A DNA stretch of 52,210 nt, taken from Streptomyces odonnellii (GTDB lineage: Bacteria; Actinomycetota; Actinomycetes; Streptomycetales; Streptomycetaceae). Of the stretch, positions 49,528-52,210 are shown one piece after another. The DNA is taken from assembly GCF_000981895.1 (NCBI RefSeq), contig NZ_LATD01000111.1, positions 1-52,210 of the forward strand, written 5' to 3'. The stretch's first letter is position 1. Every line of letters begins with the position of its first letter. The translations under genes and the position numbers were made by a program. The notes under the pieces were generated by a model. That model did no database searches and had not been told where the DNA came from. It saw only the letters and a list, made by a program, of their open reading frames with translations.

Positions 49528-50415
49528 ATGACGCATGTCGAGGCGGAACTGACCACCCAGCCCGCGTGCTGGCGCCGGGCGGCGGCGTTGGCGGACGAGG
49601 TGCGCGACCGGCTGCCCGGGGCCGGCGAGCGCACGGCCGTCGTGGGCTGCGGCACCTCGCTGTTCATGGCCCGCGCCTATGCCTCGCTCCGTGAGGGCGC
49701 GGGACTGGGCGAGACCGACGCCTTCGCCGCCTCCGAGTTCCCCACGGGCCGGCGCTACGACCGGATCGTGGCGCTGACCCGCTCCGGCACGACCACCGAA
49801 GTGCTGCGGCTGCTCGCGGATGTGCGCGGTACGGCCCGTACGACCGCGATCACGGCCGACCCCGCGACCCCGGTGCGTTCGGCCGCCGACGACCTGGTCG
49901 TTCTGGACTTCGCCGATGAACGGTCCGTCGTCCAGACGCGGTTCGCGACCACGGCCCTCACCCTTCTGCGGGCCCATCTCGGTCTGCACACCGACGCCGT
50001 GGTCAGGGACGCCGAGAGCGCTCTCACGGACCGGCTACCCGACGGCGTGACCGAGTGCACGCAGTTCACCTTCCTCGGACGGGGCTGGTCGGTCGGGCTC
50101 GCGGAGGAAGGCGCGCTGAAGATGCGTGAGGCGTCGCTCGCCTGGACCGAGGCGTATCCGGCGATGGAGTACCGCCACGGCCCGATCAGCATCTCCACCC
50201 GCGGGACGGCGACTTGGGCGCTCGGTCCCGCTCCGGAGGGCCTGGCGGAGCAGGTACGGGCGACCGGCGCGCTCTGGGTGGCCGGTCGGCTCGACCCGCT
50301 CGCCGAGCTGGTACGGATCCAGCGGCTCGCCCTCGCACTGGCGGACCGCCGCGGCCTCGACCCGGACAGTCCGCGCCATCTCACCCGCTCGGTGATCCTC
50401 CCGCCGTCCGCGTAA
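49528..50415 (+). CDS. SIS-domain sugar isomerase/deaminase-like protein
   Basis: A 295-aa protein with two SIS subdomains, as in the isomerase half of GlmS and in AgaS. TAVVGCGTSLFMARAYASL (about residues 37-55), VALTRSGTTTEVLRLL (phosphosugar-binding S-x-S/T, about 81-96), FTFLGRGWSVGLAEEGALKM and EAYPAMEYRHGPIS (second site). ATG 49528 follows GGGGAGTGGAG. No glutaminase domain is present. It may isomerise or deaminate an amino-sugar phosphate, or bind one as a regulator. Stand-alone gene bordered by repeat tracts. Confidence 0.88.
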   Translation: MTHVEAELTTQPACWRRAAALADEVRDRLPGAGERTAVVGCGTSLFMARAYASLREGAGLGETDAFAASEFPTGRRYDRIVALTRSGTTTEVLRLLADVRGTARTTAITADPATPVRSAADDLVVLDFADERSVVQTRFATTALTLLRAHLGLHTDAVVRDAESALTDRLPDGVTECTQFTFLGRGWSVGLAEEGALKMREASLAWTEAYPAMEYRHGPISISTRGTATWALGPAPEGLAEQVRATGALWVAGRLDPLAELVRIQRLALALADRRGLDPDSPRHLTRSVILPPSA

Positions 50416-50430
50416 GGCCCCCGTGCAAAG

Positions 50431-50509
50431 CGCCGCGTGAAGGTGAACCCGCCGCGTGAAGGTGCCCGCGTGAAGCCCTCCGTATGAAGGTGCCCGAGTC
50501 CGTGAACCG
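50431..50509. repeat. Degenerate CGCCGCGTGAAGGTG repeats after the SIS gene
   Basis: GCCGCGTGAAGGTG occurs twice, followed by shorter or diverged copies (GCGTGAAG, GTATGAAGGTGCC, CCGTGAACC). It lies in the 228-bp gap before the leader ORF. Confidence 0.7.
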
Positions 50510-50564
50510 CCAATGCGGTATTTCGGGCTGATGTGCGAGGACTCATACCGGAGCGGGACGCTCT

Positions 50565-50589
50565 GTGGGCAAGTTGCTCAACTGCCCAC
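50565..50589 (+). promoter_or_regulatory. Hairpin in the upstream region of the conservon
   Basis: GTGGGCAAGTTG and CAACTGCCCAC can pair with a single bulge and a 2-nt loop. It lies about 55 bp before the leader ORF and may be a terminator for the SIS gene or an operator. Confidence 0.45.
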
Positions 50590-50643
50590 CACAGATGAAC
50601 GAGTGGCGACTACTGTGTGTGCCCGGTGATCAACGGAGGGCTT

Positions 50644-50775
50644 ATGTACGGTACGACGGCCCTGCCGCTGCGTCACTGCCGAGAGCACCAGCACGCTGCC
50701 GATTCCTGGGGCCCCACGTACGAGGACACTGATGTCTCAACTTCGCGCACCCGTCACACGGCCGGAGTGCCGTGA
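50644..50775 (+). CDS. 43-aa leader ORF overlapping the sensor kinase start
   Basis: ATG 50644 is preceded by a near-ideal CGGAGGG ribosome site at 5-6 nt. The ORF (begins MYGTTALPLRHCREHQHAAD) ends at TGA 50773-50775, 43 bp inside the kinase gene in another frame. No hydrophobic segment or known motif. It could couple or limit translation of the kinase, or be a remnant of an upstream start lost by frameshift. Confidence 0.45.
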   Translation: MYGTTALPLRHCREHQHAADSWGPTYEDTDVSTSRTRHTAGVP

Positions 50776-52210
50776 GGGCGGGCGGCACGGCCGGCCGGGC
50801 ACCCGCTCGTTGTCATCCGCGGCCAGGGCAATGGGGAGCGGGCCATTGCCGCCGGACGCCCGGATGCGTCCTCAACTCCTGCGCACCGCCGTCCTTCCGG
50901 CGATAGTCGCCGCGCTGAGCGGCGCCGCCGCCGTGGTGGTCACGCTCCGTTCCACCGCGGCAGAACCGACCGCCGAGATCTGGACGGCGCTGGTCGGCAC
51001 CGCGATGCTCGCCTTCGCGGCCATCGGCGCGGCGGCCCTGGGAGCGGAACGTACGGCCAAGTCCATCGTCGACCGCTGCGAGGCCCTGCGCCGCACCACC
51101 GCACGCGGCCAGGCCGAACTCCGTACGGTCGTCGAGCAGATCGGGCGGGGCGAGCGCGTGACCCCGCGCCGCCCGCAGCCGCCGCCCCCGGCGGACGCGC
51201 CCGTCGGGGACGAACTCGACGTCCTGGCACGGGAGATGGGCCGATCGCACGAAGCGGCCGTCACCGCCGTCCTCCAGGCGTCCCGGATCTCCAGCAGCGT
51301 CGGCAACGAACAGAAGGTGGAGGTCTTCGTCAATCTGGCCCGTCGGCTCCAGTCGCTGGTCCACCGCGAGATCCAGATCATCGATGAACTGGAGAACCAG
51401 GTCGAGGATCCCGAACTGCTCAAGGGCATCTTCCAGGTCGACCATCTCGCGACCCGTATCCGCCGGCACGCGGAGAATCTCGCCGTCCTCGGCGGGGCCG
51501 TCTCCCGGCGCCAGTGGACCAGGCCGATCATGATGAGCGAGGTGCTGCGCTCGGCCATCGCCGAGGTGGACCAGTATCCGCGGATCAAGCTGGTGCCGCC
51601 GATCGAGGGCGCCCTGTGCGGCCACGCCGTCGCCGATGTGATCCATCTGCTGGCCGAACTGATCGAGAACGCCACCCAGTTCTCGTCCCCGCACACCCAT
51701 GTGCTGCTGCGGACCCAGTATGTGACGGCGGGTCTGGCCGTCGAGGTGGAGGACCGCGGCCTCGGAATGTCCGTCGGCGAGCAGGAGAGGATGAACGCTC
51801 TGCTCGCCGATCCCGACCAGGTGAGTGTCGCGCGTCTGCTCCAGGACGGGCGGATCGGGCTCTTCGTGGTCTCGGCGCTCGCCCGCAGACACGGGATCGC
51901 GGTGCGGCTCCAGCCGAATATCTACGGTGGGGTGCAGGCCGTACTGGTCGTACCGCAGGCGCTTCTGGGCGCCGAGCAGACGGAGGAGCCGGGGGCCGGG
52001 CAGCACGGCCGGCCGCCCGCACCCACCGGGGCTCCCGTGCCCGCGCCCACGGTCGCGGTGCCCGTACCGCGGCAGCACACACCGGTGGCACCTGAGCCCT
52101 TGTACGAAACGCCGCCTCCGCCCGCCGCACAGGCACCGGCGGTACCGCCCCCACCGGCCGTACCACCCCCACTCCCACCACAGCCCGTACCACCTGCATC
52201 AGCCGTACCA
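50732..52210 (+). CDS. Conservon sensor-kinase-like protein CvnA (truncated by window end)
   Basis: The first 493 codons of a histidine-kinase-like protein. Start ATG 50732 (MSQLRAPVTRPECREGGRHG) has GAGGA upstream. An Arg-rich cytoplasmic N-terminus is followed by two transmembrane segments (RTAVLPAIVAALSGAAAVVV; AEIWTALVGTAMLAFAAIGA), a dimerisation region (LARRLQSLVHREIQIIDELE, then VDHLATRIRRHAENLAVLGG), HATPase (AELIENATQFSSPHT, VEDRGLGMS) and a Pro-rich tail still open at the window end. This matches CvnA, first gene of the four-gene Streptomyces conservons (kinase-like, roadblock, DUF742, small GTPase); the rest should lie beyond the window. Confidence 0.92.
   Translation, partial: MSQLRAPVTRPECREGGRHGRPGTRSLSSAARAMGSGPLPPDARMRPQLLRTAVLPAIVAALSGAAAVVVTLRSTAAEPTAEIWTALVGTAMLAFAAIGAAALGAERTAKSIVDRCEALRRTTARGQAELRTVVEQIGRGERVTPRRPQPPPPADAPVGDELDVLAREMGRSHEAAVTAVLQASRISSSVGNEQKVEVFVNLARRLQSLVHREIQIIDELENQVEDPELLKGIFQVDHLATRIRRHAENLAVLGGAVSRRQWTRPIMMSEVLRSAIAEVDQYPRIKLVPPIEGALCGHAVADVIHLLAELIENATQFSSPHTHVLLRTQYVTAGLAVEVEDRGLGMSVGEQERMNALLADPDQVSVARLLQDGRIGLFVVSALARRHGIAVRLQPNIYGGVQAVLVVPQALLGAEQTEEPGAGQHGRPPAPTGAPVPAPTVAVPVPRQHTPVAPEPLYETPPPPAAQAPAVPPPPAVPPPLPPQPVPPASAVP

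Overview
The window is high-GC actinobacterial chromosome, almost certainly Streptomyces. The evidence is strong G/C third-position bias, frequent GTG starts, 4-bp ATGA/GTGA gene overlaps, and gene content typical of the genus: a conservon-type sensor kinase, a complete hopanoid operon, a c-di-AMP riboswitch ahead of a LysM/M23 wall hydrolase, and an XRE-cupin/DUF6126 pair. No rRNA, tRNA, CRISPR array, transposase or phage gene was seen.

Layout. 1-6803: housekeeping genes, mostly on the minus strand (tex, truncated at the window edge; enoyl-CoA hydratase; idi; a CDF metal exporter; galE) plus one plus-strand RsbW-like ATPase. 7045-14234: a tightly overlapping plus-strand operon with two CDP-alcohol phosphotransferases, a LicC-like nucleotidyltransferase, a glycerol-1-phosphate dehydrogenase-like enzyme, a GT2 glycosyltransferase and a TagG/TagH ABC exporter. 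It reads as an uncharacterised phosphoglycerol-type cell-surface polymer pathway and ends in a strong terminator. 14581-27435: a 12.9-kb hopanoid operon (hpnC, hpnD, a 37-aa small ORF, hpnE, polyprenyl synthase, shc, hpnG, hpnH, ispG, dxs, hpnO) carrying its own copies of two MEP-pathway enzymes, so precursor supply and hopanoid synthesis and side-chain elaboration are linked. 27528-29598: an XRE-cupin regulator with a TTGCC/GGCAA operator array, a small membrane protein, and a TrmB/LuxR-type regulator.

29785-37875: extracellular and envelope functions (a very large S8 protease, a MptpB-type phosphatase, the riboswitch-controlled M23 hydrolase, an SGNH esterase, a small beta-rich protein). 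37845-43194: a five-gene minus-strand cassette matching the STM4011-STM4015 families (two radical SAM enzymes, an alkaline-phosphatase-superfamily hydrolase, an ATP-grasp protein, a leucine-rich-repeat protein). No function is known to me, and it is the best candidate for an undescribed system. Two plus-strand proteins of unknown function (43355-44793) share its divergent promoter region. 45000-50415: metabolic genes (PfkB kinase, TetR regulator, Glu/Leu dehydrogenase, MBL hydrolase, SIS protein). 50644-52210: a leader ORF and the first gene of a conservon.

Across the window, short degenerate tandem repeats (9-18 bp units) recur in intergenic DNA, at gene ends and in one enzyme loop, and several tiny ORFs with good ribosome sites or stop/start overlaps precede or join real genes. 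Functional names come from reading motifs and remembered family members; no database search was run.
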